A stretch of DNA of 64,000 nucleotides, taken from positions 46,555,507 through 46,619,506 of the forward strand of contig NC_031774.1 of the NCBI RefSeq assembly GCF_001522545.3, given 5' to 3'. Below the pieces are notes generated by a model that was not told the origin of the DNA, ran no database searches, and saw only the letters and a program-made list of their open reading frames with translations. The DNA is from Parus major. Taxonomy: Eukaryota > Chordata > Aves > Passeriformes > Paridae. The translations under genes were made by a program, and so were the position numbers. Shown in pieces: positions 1 to 14,518 of the stretch (the first letter of the stretch is position 1; every line of letters begins with the position of its first letter).

Positions 1-3000
1 TTGACAAGTTATCAAGCAAAACAAACCATTTCTGCACTAATCTTGAGAGCAGAACTGAATCCCTGGCACAAAGCCCAGCCATTCCTGCTCCCTGCCCTCC
101 TCCCGATACACGCAGGCTATTTAAGGAAGTTAGAATTTCTACTCACTTTGAAGACATAGGAAATTTAACTTAAAAACAAAAAGCCTCAGCAAGCACAAGA
201 CAGGGATCTCTCCTCCTTGTTCCCATTTGCCCCATATGTGAAAATCAAAGCCCCCTTTTTGGGGGAGGTTATAGAACAGTTCGGCCTAACTCTGCCCTCA
301 ATGCTTTTCTATCTAAGAGCGTCTGTGTTGTTGTCCATAGTCACAAATGCTGCACACTGCTGAATACACAATGGCTCCTCCAGTTTTCCACCCAATACAG
401 TAGGTCTTTCTTTTGGGAGGCCATTACAAAGATGCCCAAAGGGACAGGCGATCAATCAGCATCTATGACACAAATTGCCCGGTCTTCCACTTTACCAGTC
501 TGGAGTCTCTCTGGCCTGGAAGCAGAATTCAATGCACAGACACAGGAGAGAGCCTGTTTTGAGAGCTCAGCAAGGAAATAAAAGAGAAAATGAAACCAAG
601 CACCTCTTGCAAAGAATTTCAAAGCCCTCTTGGATGTAACAGTAGCTGTAAGCGGTGGATGATTAATATACTCCCATTATGGTGTGGGAAGCACTACTGT
701 AGATCATTACCTTAGGCTGGCCAGATGTGTCCCAACTCTGTGGTGAGAAGAAAATATGAGTCTTGTAGAGAAAAAGTTAATAGCCAAATTGTTGAAAGCA
801 TGATTTTCACAGAGCTAAGCAAGAAAAATAGGAAAAATTAGGTAAGGAATGCTATTTCGTAAATTAGGGCAGCAGACTACTCAGAAGCATTTCAAGTATT
901 GTAAGCTAAAACTTAAGATAATCAAACATTTTTGCTGTGTCTGCCCTGGAGTAAACAGAACAACTCAGAAATACCATGGAAATATACCAGGCTTCAGTCA
1001 AAATTGCACCAGAGATCCTGGAAGGACAGTGGCTGATGGCAAAAGCCGCATTTCTTGTCATGCCTATATACACACTGAATAAACTTTATTCTACTTTGAG
1101 GAAGATAAATATTCCTGAGCTGGGTTCTCTCAAACCCATGTGAGAGAAAGAATCAGTCCAAATGGTTTCTAATCCCCCCAAAATGAACTTTGCAAATTTT
1201 CTGGGACTTACTGAAACCAACTGCACTGTCCCAGCAGAAGGGAAGGAGCCAGAACAGCACACGGGCAGAGAGAGAAGGGTGCCTGCTCTCAGGTATGATG
1301 CCACATGTGCTTAAAAAGGCACAGGAAGAAGGAAGCAGTTACCAAGGCTGGCTTGTAGGCTGGTCTTCCCCTTTTCAGAGGAGAGCAGGATATCCTTTCT
1401 GTCACCTGAAATATGAGAACTTTTTCTACTTAAACCTGGGGGACAAAAAACCATAGAAGCATTTTGAGGACTAATTAATTTGGGAAAAAAATCCTCTACC
1501 AAAGTATTATCATCTGAAAAGAAGGTATTTTAAAAACAAGAAGTATCCAAACAACCAGGATGTCAAACCACCATGCACCTCAGTTTTGTTATTAGCTTAT
1601 TCTCTTATATTCTTATATTGTTATTCTCTGCCTGGAAGATTTCCTAAGCCAGAGACTGCAGGCTTTTCAGCCAGGCAGGTCACAGCTGCAGGCTCAGGGC
1701 AGCAAGACATCCCTTATGCAACCAAGCATGCAATACCATCTAACCACACAAGCTGCCTTACGTCACCTGGGAAAGGGCTTAGGGTCAGGCATGGAAAGAA
1801 AGCTGATCCTATGCACAAGAAACTCTAGGACCTTTTAAAAAAAAGAGTAAACAGAGAGAATGAAGCAGACTGTGGGCCATAATTCCCCAACAAGGGGTTG
1901 CCTGTGCAGGATACACAATGGAGACAAGACAGTTGCTGAATGAACTGTGCTGGGAGTCTGACAGAGCCATGGACCAGTTACCACTTCTTCCTATTGTGCT
2001 TTAAAAAGCCAGTAAGAAAAATACGTCCTACAACTCTCATGTACATTCTTTTGGGCTGTTTCTTTAGCAGAGAACAGGCAGGGCATGATGGACAGGATGA
2101 GATGACTATTTCACCTGGTGTACTGACCACTACTCTTCTGTCCCTCATGGCATTGTCCATGACTTTCTAGCTTCCCATGCAAGTTTGAAAGTGAGCCACT
2201 GCCTACCAGGGAAAGGGCTCCCATTCCCAGCTGGCCTAGCTGCCTGCTGACAAATCTCTCTTTCTGAGGAGAAAAGAAAGGTCATTATTAGCTGTATTTC
2301 CCTTCTGCCTCCAAAGAGGCAACTCAGCTGTGTCTAAGAGAGACTGTGTCTGTTCACTTTCATTGAATAGACATTTAAAAAATGGTCAATTCTAAACTAC
2401 ATTCACAGAGGTTGCTAATTTTAAAATACATTTCGTTTCAACAGTCATCTGCACACTGCAACACTTACAGGAAAACCAGAAACATTTAAGTAACTGCTGC
2501 ATTAGCCTGCAATACCAAATAAAAACCAAAAGCTTGTTCCAACTTATTAGTTCTATACCTGAAACCACTGAACAACTCTAATGGATAATGCAAGCCTCCC
2601 TGTATATAATAGCAATTAAAATAATTACCATGTTAGTTGACTTAATGTTTAAGTTGGAATGATGTATGGATTTAAAGAAGAATTCAATATTAAGTTACTA
2701 AAAGCACATTAATTAATGTCTCAAAATTGATGCTTTACCACAGCCTCAAACTATGTAGAATAGATGGCTTTTTTGGTTGGGATTACATTTTTTTTAACAT
2801 TCAAAGTAAACAGTTTGGCCTAATTCCCCACAGCATCTAGGACCTGAATATCATAGTCAATGACAGTTAAAAGAGAAAAAATACTATCAGGTTGTATACT
2901 ACAGTCCTGGTTAAATTAAGCAAATTGTTTCTGCTGTATGGTCTGAGTGACAGATTGAAAAATGCCAAATGAAATTTACAATTTCAAAAGTAAAAGGCAA

Positions 3001-3074
3001 TCTTTGTATTGCACATGCAGTGAAGTTAATTTTCTCAGATATAACTTTGAAAATTTCCCATGTAAAGAAGTGAC

Positions 3075-3106
3075 AAATAAATAATAATGATAATAATAAT
3101 AATAAT
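3075..3106. repeat. (ATA)n microsatellite
   Basis: Short run of ATA/AAT triplets with one G interruption, inside the ITPK1 intron. A simple repeat with no sign of function. Confidence 0.85.
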
Positions 3107-5559
3107 GTACTTCTTTAATATTAAAAAAGGCATTTTCACAGAAACTAAGTACACTGGCATCAAAGGGAGCTTATAAATATTAATGCATCAGAGCAAAAAC
3201 CTGCAGCCGCTAAGACTTTCCACCATACTGCAAACCAGCAAGTACTGGACAGCCACAACCTTGTGGACACCCATTTCCCCTCTTGGCATAAAGGCAAGCT
3301 CAGCTCAATTGCCTTAGCTTTCCCATCAGCAGAATACTCTACATTTTTTTATTAGACATTCGTGACAATCCTTGCTTTTATTATTTTTCATTGCTGATGG
3401 ATTCCACCTAATTGTCTATCAGGGAAGCAACCAAGCAGCACCTCTAATATTAGGGTGCTTGATGTCCTGGGGCTCTGGCTCACAGCCACATCCATCAGTG
3501 CATGAGGACAATACCTGAGGGCATCTGAAACAAGGCAAAACTCAGCTGTAACAGGGGTCCAGAAGTTTGGTTTTTTGCACACAGACTATCAAGCAGGCAA
3601 TTAATCACTTATTTTGACTAATTTATATCCGACTACACTTACCTTTTAGCAAGCTTTTCCCCACTAATCTGTATTCTGGAAAGTTTTATGTCTGAAATGG
3701 ATCAAAAGTTGACATTTGTGGGAGGGAGTTCTCAATTTCCTCAGTCTGTAAAGCATCATAGATCCAAAGAAGAATGGCAGTAGAGTACACCTTTACAGTC
3801 TGGTAGGTACAGATAACATAGTACAGAAAAGAAAACATTTCACTTCAAACTCTAAGTGCTCTTTAGGTGGGCTGGAAAAAAACCCAAGACTTTGGGCTGC
3901 CGTGGAAGACCTTTCAAGTAGGATAAAACCCCAGAGAAGGCAGCCACATTCATGCATTTCTTCCTTGTTTGTATAAACAAGGAATGGTCCAAGTAATAGG
4001 AGCCCTCACACATCAGATGCTACAACACCATAAGAGATTTTCACACCACCACCCCATTCACATGTGACATTTGGTAGAACTATCTGATGTTCTCCACACC
4101 TTCGAAGTGTTATATCATCCCATTTACAGCCATAAAAATGCTTCTTAAGAGTGCTGTATAAAGTGCCCTGAAAGGGACTAGAAAGTAAGAGAGGATCTTG
4201 GTAGAGGAGCATTGCTCTGGTATTCACCTGCAGCGCCATGAATTCCCACTACAACACACACAAACATTCACCAGCATTTCACAGCAAAGATACAGCTGGA
4301 AACCCACCAACCCCATATCCTGAAAGAGCAATGACAAAGTGAAGCATCCAACACCAATGCTTCATACATTCAAGCAGAAGGGAGGAAAGGGCCATGAAAG
4401 AAAGAAAATAGGCACTGCAAACAGTAACTACAGGAAATAAACTGCCTTTAGTGACTAAATATTAAGACAAAGTTTAAGTCTGTTTAATAAAACATTACAG
4501 GGCTACTAATTTCAGCACTAAAAAAATTCAGTTAATGTGGAAATAAAAATCTGTGTATACCAAGTTATAAAAACCATAAAACCAGTAAATGCAAACTCAA
4601 AAGAATCTGTTTTCTTTTTAAACTAGGCATTTAAGATGGCTAAGTGCTGCTGAGCTCTGCCAGACTCTTTTCTTGGAACTAGTGACCCCGGGTTCTGGGA
4701 GCCTCTACTCGCTACTTTCCCAGCAAGGACAGAAAACCTTTAACCACAGTCTTCTGAGAGAAAAAATAACCTGAAAAATCATCAGTGGGAAGAAGGAATG
4801 ATTAACAGCTGCATAGAAAAATTATTAAAGGCAATGAGTTATTCATCCTACCAGGCATTCAGGGATGGATTTAGTACCTGACGACAATTACAAGCAATTG
4901 GGCAGGGTTGAGTCTTTAGCCATAGGCTTACCCTGCCAGATATTATCATATCCAGTTCCCAGCTATTGCAAGCAGCCACACCACATGATCTCTTTATAAT
5001 CTTATTAAAAACCACCTTCAAACCAAGCTGCTTTAGAACTGTATCTTCCATTACAAGATATTAATTTCCCAAAGGTCAGAGTCGTTCAAATTTGCAAGCT
5101 AAATTGCTCAAACATCATCCTTTGGCTTCAATGAACTGCTCACTTCCTTAAGCGCTGCAAAGGGCACACACATCCTCTCTGGTCCCAGTTCCCTTTGTCT
5201 CCCCATGACCCCAGTCACCCCAATGTTAATATGACCCTTAATATGCAGAAAGCAAACACATGACCCATGCCTTTCAAAAATCTTTCTAAGGTCACGAGAC
5301 ACCAGTGTTGGCTAAAAGAGACCCAAGAAGAAGGCAGCAGAATCACAAGGCAGAAGACAATATCCCTTCCAGGGACAGACACAGTATTTATCTTTACACA
5401 CAAAAAACTCTCACTGTAGAAGCTATTAGAGGCTTCTAGAAACATAAGAACATGGTGGGAGGGTTCCTATGACTGGGGAGTTGGAATGGAAGATACCAGC
5501 TCTTTAGGAAGGAAAGGCAAGAGAGTCACCCTCTCTATGTCAGTGACCAGCTGGAGGGC

Positions 5560-5930
5560 AAGGAGCTCTGTCTGGGAATGGATGAGGAGCACACTGAGAG
5601 CTCATGCGTCAGGACAGGTGACATAAACCACCTGACCAGGAAAACCAAGCAGATGAGACCCTGACTGTGTAGATACCTAGGAACAGCCTCACATCACAAC
5701 CCTGATTCTCACAGGACACGTCCCAGCAAGATCATGGAACAGATCCTCCTCGAAACTGTACTAAGACACTTGGAAAATACAGAGATGATTGAGGACAGCT
5801 AGAAAATTATGCCTGCCAAATTTGGTGGCTAAAGGAAGAGCAACTGATGCCATCAACCTGGACTTGTGCAAAGCATTTGACACTGTCACACATGACATCT
5901 TCATCCCTAAACTGCAGATGTGCCTTGATG
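5560..5930 (+). mobile_element. CR1 LINE ORF2 remnant, internally deleted
   Basis: The plus strand encodes, in broken frames, two landmarks of avian CR1 ORF2. Around 5,615-5,665 is a degenerate endonuclease-region stretch resembling the RPPDQEE-type motif. From about 5,733 comes a reverse transcriptase stretch of the MEQILLE-type, leading to GRATDAINLDLCKAFDTV at about 5,835-5,887, which is the conserved RT block with the FDTV signature. The DNA between the two landmarks is far shorter than in a full CR1, and the part between MEQILLE and GRATD is also shortened. Stops and frame changes show that it is dead. The outer limits are approximate; homology may extend to about 5,460 and 5,990. Confidence 0.78.
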
Positions 5931-8900
5931 TTCTGAGAAGATGCTTCAGCTGCTCTCATCTTCACTGCACAAAGATGACCAATTCAGTATGGCAAGTGAG
6001 ATGAGGCTCTCCCCCAGGCTGGTACTGCAGGTTCTGCAGATCTCCTGCACACCACAAGGGAAAACAAATGCACACCTCCACTCTATTAAAGCCAAAGGAT
6101 ACAGAAAGAAAGGCATGTCTGCCAAGCCAGCTTTCATCTAGAAATGGCTTTTAATCTACTAACTCTGAAACCAAAGGCTGTATATCCTCTATAACTTTCC
6201 AAGACTTTGGCAAACAGCCTTGAATAAACCTTTTGGGAGTTTTTATAGAGGCCAGACACCCACTAAGACATGCATGAGAAATGGGCAATATGCAAATTTT
6301 TTTTTCATTTCTTGGATCTCTAAATGAGATTGGGAATTTTTTTTGGCAGAAATTACAGACGTATTCAAGTTCAGCAACTTGCCACACAAAAATGAGTTTA
6401 TTCATCTTCAGCCAGGCTTCAAGTAAGATATATAGGTGTCTGGAACTTTCTTTTTTGTGCAAGACTTCATTATACAAACGAGAAAGTTAACATGTCTGCT
6501 CATTGAAGAAACCTGATTGCAACTCCTTTCTTCCCCTCCAGAAGGGATTGTGTTTGGGCACTGTAAAGTCCGACACTAAGCCTCCATTAAGTTTCATCAC
6601 CTTTGAGAACACTTGTGATTTCTTGTCTTTTACACTCACCAAGTGACCACTGTTCGCATATGCAAGGAACAAATTTTCCTCTATGGAACTAGAATCAGCC
6701 ATAGAGTCACAGACATAACCAATAACAGGAGCCTGTGCAGGGAAGTTACTGTGACCAGATAAATACACCGGCACAAATAAGAATCAAGTTAAAAAAACAT
6801 CCATGCAAAGGTTTAGCATTCCTAGACATTCCTAGAAAGCTTTTCCCTTCAAACTTTGCATCAGTTAAGTCTCACTTAACTCATCCAATCAGGTCCTGTT
6901 TTGTTTGTTCCTTTGAAATGCACTTGAAGCTTCAGCCTTTTTTTTGGGGCACTTATGCATATAGCTGTTATTTTAAAGAGGATTGGTTGGTTTAGCCCAA
7001 ATAAATAGCTGGTTAAAAGCAGTTCAGTATCATCTAAAAATGTATTTAATCTTTTTTTTCACTATGCAGCTTCCCCAAACACTGTATGAACCATGTCAGT
7101 GGAAAAGAGATGAGCACTTAGAATCTGAGAAGAGCACTTCTGCAGTCTGGTACTCTATTAAAGAAGAAAAAGATGCTCAGCAGAAAACACATCATACAAA
7201 ATAAAGAAATGTGAATTGAATTGATTTTCTCCATTTGAACAGATGCAGATGCCAATACCAATAATGGGCATTTTCCCTCACTGTAACAGATTCTTCTGCT
7301 CAATTTTACATCAAATCTTTTATTTTAGATCAAAGTAAAATGATTTTACTTTATTTGGAAGCCTCACTGGACAGGTTCACAATAAAATGAAAGCTTGGCT
7401 TCCAACAAGTGATGATCATACTCTTTGAAAATATTCCATTTATTGACATGTGGCCAACTTCCCTGAGAAGCAATAGGATAGAGTATTTGACAGTGCTGCA
7501 GTGAATATTCTTCATGGCCTACACAAACGACACATGATCCTGAAAATTAAATAAAATTTCTGCAACATGCAATATTTGAGTACAGACCTTACAATAAAAA
7601 GTACCTAAAAGGAGAATCAGCAAGTTAAAAAATGTTCTTTATTATAAAGCATACACAATTATTTTAATAGCTGATGTGAAAATTGAAGTGGGGATCAAAA
7701 ATAATTAATAAACCCCAAAACACACACCCTGATCAAAAATGTTGAGGTAAGAGAACAGAGTTTTCCGCTGATCTCACTGGATAGGGCTGCAGTTTGAGGA
7801 GCTCGAAATCCAACAAATAGAACAAGGTATCACTGCCAACTTTGTAATATCAAGGCAATATAAACCATGAAGATTCACAGAAATACACCAAAACTTTGAG
7901 CAGGGATAGGCATAGGATTGTTATGCACAGGATCAGTCAAGGTCAGAAAGTACAAACTTGAAGTTGGACCAGAGAGCAGACAGTGAGATGAAAAGTCTCC
8001 CTTGTTCACCATAATTTCTGCACCTGAAAAGCACAAAACATCTTCAAGAAATCTCTACCCTAGCTGACGAAAATTCCATCAAGGTGATTAGACCACTTCA
8101 GAGAAGCACATCTATGTACATGCTATAAATACATCATTTTTATCAGGTATTTTATCTACTCTACATTACATTCAAGTTTACTGTTAGAGAAAGATTAAAA
8201 TTCTCCCTATTTCTTCCAGTCCATAGGTTCTTGCTTTAAGCAATAGCATATGTACAGGTTTGCCAGAACACCCATTTTCTTGTTTGCTCCAGTAGACTGT
8301 TAACAGTGCATTAAAAGAAAAAACCCCAACCCTCTGATAAACCATAAAACACAAATACTGCCTGGTTTTTATCCAAGCTGTTAGAAAATACATCTGTCTG
8401 AAAGGGAAAGTGAATGATAAAGACAGAAGTTCAATGCAAATTCTTTTTGCTTGCAAGAAATTTACAGCATCCCATCTCTGTGAACCAAACATTTTTTCTC
8501 TGATCAGCTTCAGCCCTTCTGCAGGTGTGACTTTTACCCAAGAGGTCCCTTCAGAGCTCTGCCTTGAGCCAATACCCACAGCACATGCCTTGCTGTCTCC
8601 CACATCCCTGACCTTCAATGGCACATGCTCCTCTCTCTCACACTGACACTGTGGTACACACAAACACAGAGGGCCCTCTAATCCTGGCCTTGTTTGTTTT
8701 GTTTTTTTCTTGACTTGGCCTAGACAGCAGCTGTTACAGCCATCATTTCCATCAGTGACTGAACACATGTATTTTCAGATGACAACTTTCCCAAATTTGG
8801 CCAGGGCATGCAGGAGATCACATACAACCCCCTAAATGCTATTACATTTTTTAACCAGACTCTGCTTCAGCCCCAATTCAGGTCTGCTGGGGAGTCTGCT

Positions 8901-9423
8901 ACACTGCATAACTGGGAGAGCCTGACAATTTCTTGGGCCACCTTAGATTTTCTAGAAGCTGCCTCAACAAGTTAAATCTTACCTGGTACCTGAGCTCTGT
9001 TACTCAAACTCTTCCTTCTCAGAAGAAAAGTCTTAGGCCAACAGTTCAGCTGCATCTTTTACATTTGCTTCCCTTTATGCACTTACCTAGATTCTCTGGT
9101 ACCTGCCCCTCCCCATTACAAGACTGCTGTGATCACAACATGCCGATGACTTTAAAAGATAACCTGAATTCCACTAACAGGAAAAGGAAAAGCTGCATTT
9201 CTAATCTACCAAATTACCATTGTCCTTATCACTAAGTGGGTGGACATATAAACAGCTGATCCAGCTTTTGAGTGGGATTTGGAGAGGCAGTCACACAAAG
9301 GCACAGTAGCAGCTAGTTGTTTTCCTCTGGGTTTTATTTGTTCATCTCCACCCTGAAATTCACCCTTCAATCCCAATAATTGGCACCAACTAATTAGAAG
9401 GAAAAATACAAGTAGTTTATTAA

Positions 9424-9447
9424 ATGTTTGATTACATGTTTGATTAC
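9424..9447. repeat. 12-bp tandem duplication
   Basis: The 12-mer ATGTTTGATTAC occurs twice back to back. A small local duplication in intronic DNA. Confidence 0.8.
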
Positions 9448-12400
9448 ACATGATCACAGAACAAATCTCCCTTGGACAGGCATAGTCATTTTCTCTTGCT
9501 TGCTTCTTTTGTTTGTAGACACAAGAGATAAGCACTGTGGAGATGCTGCTGTACCGTGCACTGGGATTTCAAGTCTATAGGTGACTGCACAACACGAGGC
9601 AAGGAGAAGCTGCCCACTCCTCTGCTGTTTCAGATTGATTTCCACATGGCTTCTTGCTGGATGCACACTGCTGCACCCCATGTTCCCTCTTTAGGGCTTT
9701 CACATCCAACAGAGTGTTATATACCAGATCAGCTCAAAGATACTGCCAGAATTACATCACAGGTTAACTGGTGATCCAATCAACATAAAGGAAAAGGACT
9801 TGTTTCAACTTTTAAACTGTTGTAATTCAAAAAAATATGTAAGAACGTGAAAATCATTATACATAAGAAAAAATCTGCATTAAATAAGAGCTTAAAATAA
9901 AATGAAAAATTCTGAATGTCTTAGAGCTTTGAACTGTAAGTAATAGGACTTTTTTTAGTCCCGTTTACTCTTACTTCTCAAGTAACAGTGAATTAAAACA
10001 ACTCAACTATATTACAGTACTAAAATTTGGAAATGTACACATTTACCTCTCAATCTCTAAGCAAGTAAAAAAAAAACTGTTCAGAATATTTTAATGAATT
10101 CGTGAGGACAAAAGAAAATCCTTGAACAAATGTCTACTTTCACATTCCACTAGCACATCTATCTGCAACAGCAGGATTTCTTATGCCATGAAGTCTTTTT
10201 CCTTGGCAGCATGTTTTCACAGCCCTTTGCACATCAGATCCCTGCAGTCAGCTGTGTTTCATAGCTAAGGAGGCAGCTCCACACCCAGCTTTACGTAACC
10301 CCCTTACATGCAGTTGCTCAGCCTCGCTGACTTCACTCTTGCACTGGGTGGGTATTATCTGCCTAGATGGACTGGCAGGCTTTTGTGCTTGGTCAGCACA
10401 CAGTCCAAGGTGCCAAATATACAGGCATCACCTTAACTAAGGGCAAAAGCTAATCCAATTTAGCAAAAACAATCCTCTTCAAAATCATCCCAACTGACCA
10501 TAATAATGCCATGATGATTATAAAATGAGAATCAAAACCTTGCAGAAGTTGCACTTAGGTTGTAAACTGTTCTATTATTTGGACTACTCCACCACATCTC
10601 ATTGAAACACTGCATCACCCCTAATCATCTTCTCTAGTTTCCAGATAAAATTTTAAAAATTGCCAGGTTACTTGTATTTTTGCAAGAATAATTTAAATAC
10701 TGGCATTTTTCCCTCCATCTGAATTCTACCATCAACATCCACATTGCATTAAAAAAAAATCTTCCTCCAGCCTGGCCTGCATGTCTCCACAGCACTGCTC
10801 CAAGGCAGACACTAGCCAAACATCCTCCAGTGCCACAAACAGCTCTCAGACCTGGAAGGCTTCAGACCAGGCAGCACAGCTGACAACAGCCCACCAAGGC
10901 AGTCCAACAGCACATAGCCAGCCTTGATTTTGCAGCAGGACCCTCTCTCAAGGCCTGGCTTTAAGAGAAGCCCAGTTCCAGTGTAAAGTACTGAAGTGCA
11001 AATTTCCTGAACCAACAAAAACACTGACCTACATATTGGTCAGACATAATACCTACAATTCCAATTACTAATTTCCAGTGGAGTTTACAACAGTGCTCCA
11101 GGGCACTTTTAAGCCACAGACCCTGCTTACAGAGATACACTACATTTTCATTTATGTCCCTGTCTGTCTTCAGCATATTTAGTCAAAAGTGACCTTGGAA
11201 AGGTAAAAGATTATTTAATTGTGATTCCATTCTTTTTACACTGTGATGTTCTCCTTAGAAAAATCCCAGTAAAGTCACACCTAGATTTTTTACAGAATAT
11301 TTTCCCTGGTGAAAATTAACTTCTCTACTCATATCACTAGTGAAAAAAAAGCCTACAGGCAAACAATTGGGAAATGAAAGAAAAAAATGTAAAACTGCAT
11401 TTTTGGCCATTTAAGGCTATGAACTGAGAAAGACTGAATAAGTCTTTGCGTGAAAGCAAAACAGAATTTTAATACTGTGAAAAGCAGGAATATTTCTCTT
11501 TTTCAAGTAATTCTATGTAAAATATGCCATTATAACCAAGGCCCTAACCCACTAAGTACTGCATCCTATTTTACAGTAAACGGCTTACAGATGATTCCAA
11601 AGATAACCTGTGTGCTACACTTGCCATTCAAGTTCTCCCTCTGCTCATACGCTAGAGAGAACTAGAGAGAACATAACCCCAAAGAGCAAGTTTCTTTTCA
11701 TTTCTTCCTGAAAGTTTACCACTGCCTTGGTGCTAGGCTTGCTCAAGATCTAATGTCTCTATTTACCTACAGCCACACAGCTCTGGTGCTGTAATTTAAT
11801 GGCACCAAGCCAAACATCATGGGTCTTGCACCTTTCTCATAGTGTAAGTAGGCAGGGCATGCTTACGCTGTCAAGTACCAAACGCCTCCACTGATGATGA
11901 ACATGCTCGGAAAATACAGGCAACAGAAGCTGTGGATGTGAAGCTTGCCATTACAGACACATCACACACATAACAGAAGTTTTTATTTCTTCTATGTATT
12001 TCTTCAGATAAAAAGGTATTTTTAAAGAGCTAAAGTTAGAATTCAGTTTTTCAGTGGAGAGATTTACATGAAATGGGTTTTAAAACTGCAGCCTCTGAGG
12101 AGGACCTACTGAGTCCCGTCAGTGCCTCAATCAGAACGCATTTCAGGGAGGGGAGGCTAGGACTGTAGCCTCTGCCTCCTCTCATGCTGTCCCTCACTTT
12201 ACTGATGGTGCTGTTCCTCTCTCACTCACTTCTCTTGGATCACCTCTCACTTGGATCACCTTGACTTCCACTACTGCATCCCACAGGCTCAACAGTTCCC
12301 CTGGCTATGTCTGCATCTCCCTCCAAAGGCCCATCTATCCTGTACTCCACACAAAAGGAAGGAACTCCTCAAGTCCTTCTATGTTCATCCTGCAGTACCC

Positions 12401-12900
12401 ACTGCCTTCGTTTGCTGTTATTAGAAACCCTGAATGTGAGACCTGTGCACTCTAGGACCCAAAGACAGCCAGCTCAAGAGCCCTCAGCCTTGGCAACCCT
12501 TGCCTGGGAGGGCACTGCAATACTGCAACCATCCCTGCTGCTCTCTACACCAGTGGTATAAGACAAGGTGGCAGCTGTGGTACTGTCCCTTCTGTCCTCC
12601 ACATCGTGGTAGTCTTGGGGGAAAAACACCTGCTAGACACCATCATATCTTTAACACCCAAAACAACCAGCAGCAAGTTTTTGAACATCAGTGAGCATTT
12701 TGGACATTGCTAAAAACTGATACCTGCATAGCAACAATGATCCTGAATTTCACCACTTCCATTCATATGCTCAAGACAACAACCCAGCTGGATTAACTGC
12801 ACAGTGGGCGAGTACCATCACCAAGTACTCCATCCACAATGGAAACTACTCTAGCAGCCCTTTACCACGAACCACACAGCTGCAGAATGGACAAATCACA

Positions 12901-13140
12901 CATAGAATCACAGCATCAATTAGGTTGGAAAAGACCTCTGAGATCAAGTCCAACCTATGACTGAAGACCACCATGTCAACTAGACCAAGGCAGCAAGTGC
13001 CACGTCCAATATTTCCTTAAGGACCTGCAGGGATGACGACTCCACCACCTCCCTGGGCAGCCTGCTGCCATATCCAATCACCCTTTCCGTAGAGAATTTC
13101 TTCCTAATGCCTAAATTAAGCTTGCCCTGGCACCCAGTCA
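12901..13140 (-). mobile_element. CR1 LINE 3' fragment, minus orientation
   Basis: The plus strand shows the reverse complement of a CR1 3' end: the terminal CATAGAATCA unit, then the GGTTGGAAAAGACC block, the CACCACCTCCCTGGGCAG block and the TTTCTTCCTAATG block, in the order expected for avian CR1. The element therefore reads leftwards and is 5'-truncated near 13,140. It lies in the ITPK1 intron in the same orientation as the host gene. Being only about 240 bp, it cannot encode anything. Confidence 0.9.
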
Positions 13141-13246
13141 CAGCTTTGCTTAACATAATTTCTTCAACACAAGTGAGACTACACAGAAATTCTTCCAAAG
13201 GATTTACAAAGCCAAAAGGAAAAAAACACATTTAAATATCCTCCTT

Positions 13247-13298
13247 GAAAAAACAACAAAAGAACCAAACAAAACCCAAAAAACAAATGACAAAAAAA
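13247..13298. repeat. A/C-rich low-complexity tract
   Basis: Run of A with interspersed C and very few G or T on the plus strand. It lies about 100 bp beyond the truncated 5' side of the neighbouring CR1, so it is not that element's 3' tail. Confidence 0.7.
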
Positions 13299-14497
13299 TC
13301 GTACCTTAAAGAAGCAAGGGAGAGAGACCAGAAATGCACTCTCCAACAGATCAACAGTATGGGAAATCTATGGCACACTGCCAGCCTGAGTATAAAATAA
13401 GAACACACGCAGTAAGGATCTCCTTTCCCTGATGCAAATATGCGGTTCCAGAAGCCAGTACTTGTCCATAAATAATCCACAAAAAAACACGGTAAAAAGA
13501 AAATAGTCTCACACCACGACAACTCAACAACATGAATTTTCTTCAGAAGTATTAGAAACAGCATCCCAACTTAAGTACATGCATGACCCTTGTATTGGAT
13601 CAGAAAGGGTGCTCAGTCCAGCTCAGAGCATCACAGCAGGCAGTCCACTCCGATTGCCGTATCCATCTTCTTTCTTAGATATGGCTCACAGCTGTCCACT
13701 TGAAAAGCAGCCAGGAGAGGAGGCATAGGACCTTGCAGTCTATAAAGGTTTCATTCTGGTTTGGCATTTTATTCTTTCCCATGAGAGCACTCCTTGAAAC
13801 CTTCACATACCCAGAGATTATCTGAACACACTGTGTTCTGCAGACATACTGTTTTCAGTACTGTGACTGAGACAACTGACATACAAGAGCTCACCTTAAA
13901 ATACTGACCTTCTAAAGCAAATTAACTGCCCCCTTTTTTTCCACTTGGGAGTGTTTAGATTACACTGCTCTACTTTCACTGTTAGGATGGGATCTGAGGC
14001 CAGAGGTTCACACACCTACACCCTCACCTGTAAGGGAAGACTGAAACACTATGGTGTGCTGCTTGCTGGTCACTGGAAAGAGGTATGGTGCTATTTCTCA
14101 AACATTATTTCAGAAGAAGCATCAAATGATCCTAGACTTCAGAAAATAACTATGCAGTCTTCAAATCTCCTAGGAGATCCAGGCCTCATTTAGAAGGGAA
14201 AAAAATAGTTTCTCGGTACAATGGTGAACAGCAGCTTCTTTTAGAAAAAAAGGCTGCAGACCATACCTGATCTTTTCATTTTTAAATAAGCATGACAAAA
14301 CCAAGCTGTTACCATGGCTGATACAACCCTCAAGCAGCCAATCATTTGAACCTTTCAGATGTTTAATACAAGTAAAACTACGTAGACTAAACCAGAAGGA
14401 GCACAGACTTCCTGAAGAGCCAGTCCCAGTAAACATACAGATGTGTGTGAAAGAAAACTAATCACTTTAGAGAAGTCATAATTTCTCACTTTTTCTC

Positions 14498-14518
14498 TTT
14501 TTTTTTTTTTTTTTTTTT
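14498..14518. repeat. Poly-T tract (21 T)
   Basis: Uninterrupted run of 21 T preceded by a T/C-rich stretch and followed by AG. It looks like a strong acceptor on the plus strand, but no plus-strand gene is present here. Read on the minus strand it could be the poly-A remnant of an old retrocopy; no recognisable retrocopy body adjoins it. Confidence 0.8.

Noticed and set aside
8184..8768. 194-codon open frame on the minus strand in the ITPK1 intron
   Set aside because: No recognisable domain, and no signs of splicing or codon bias. With about six thousand stop-to-stop intervals in the window, one frame of this length is expected roughly by chance.
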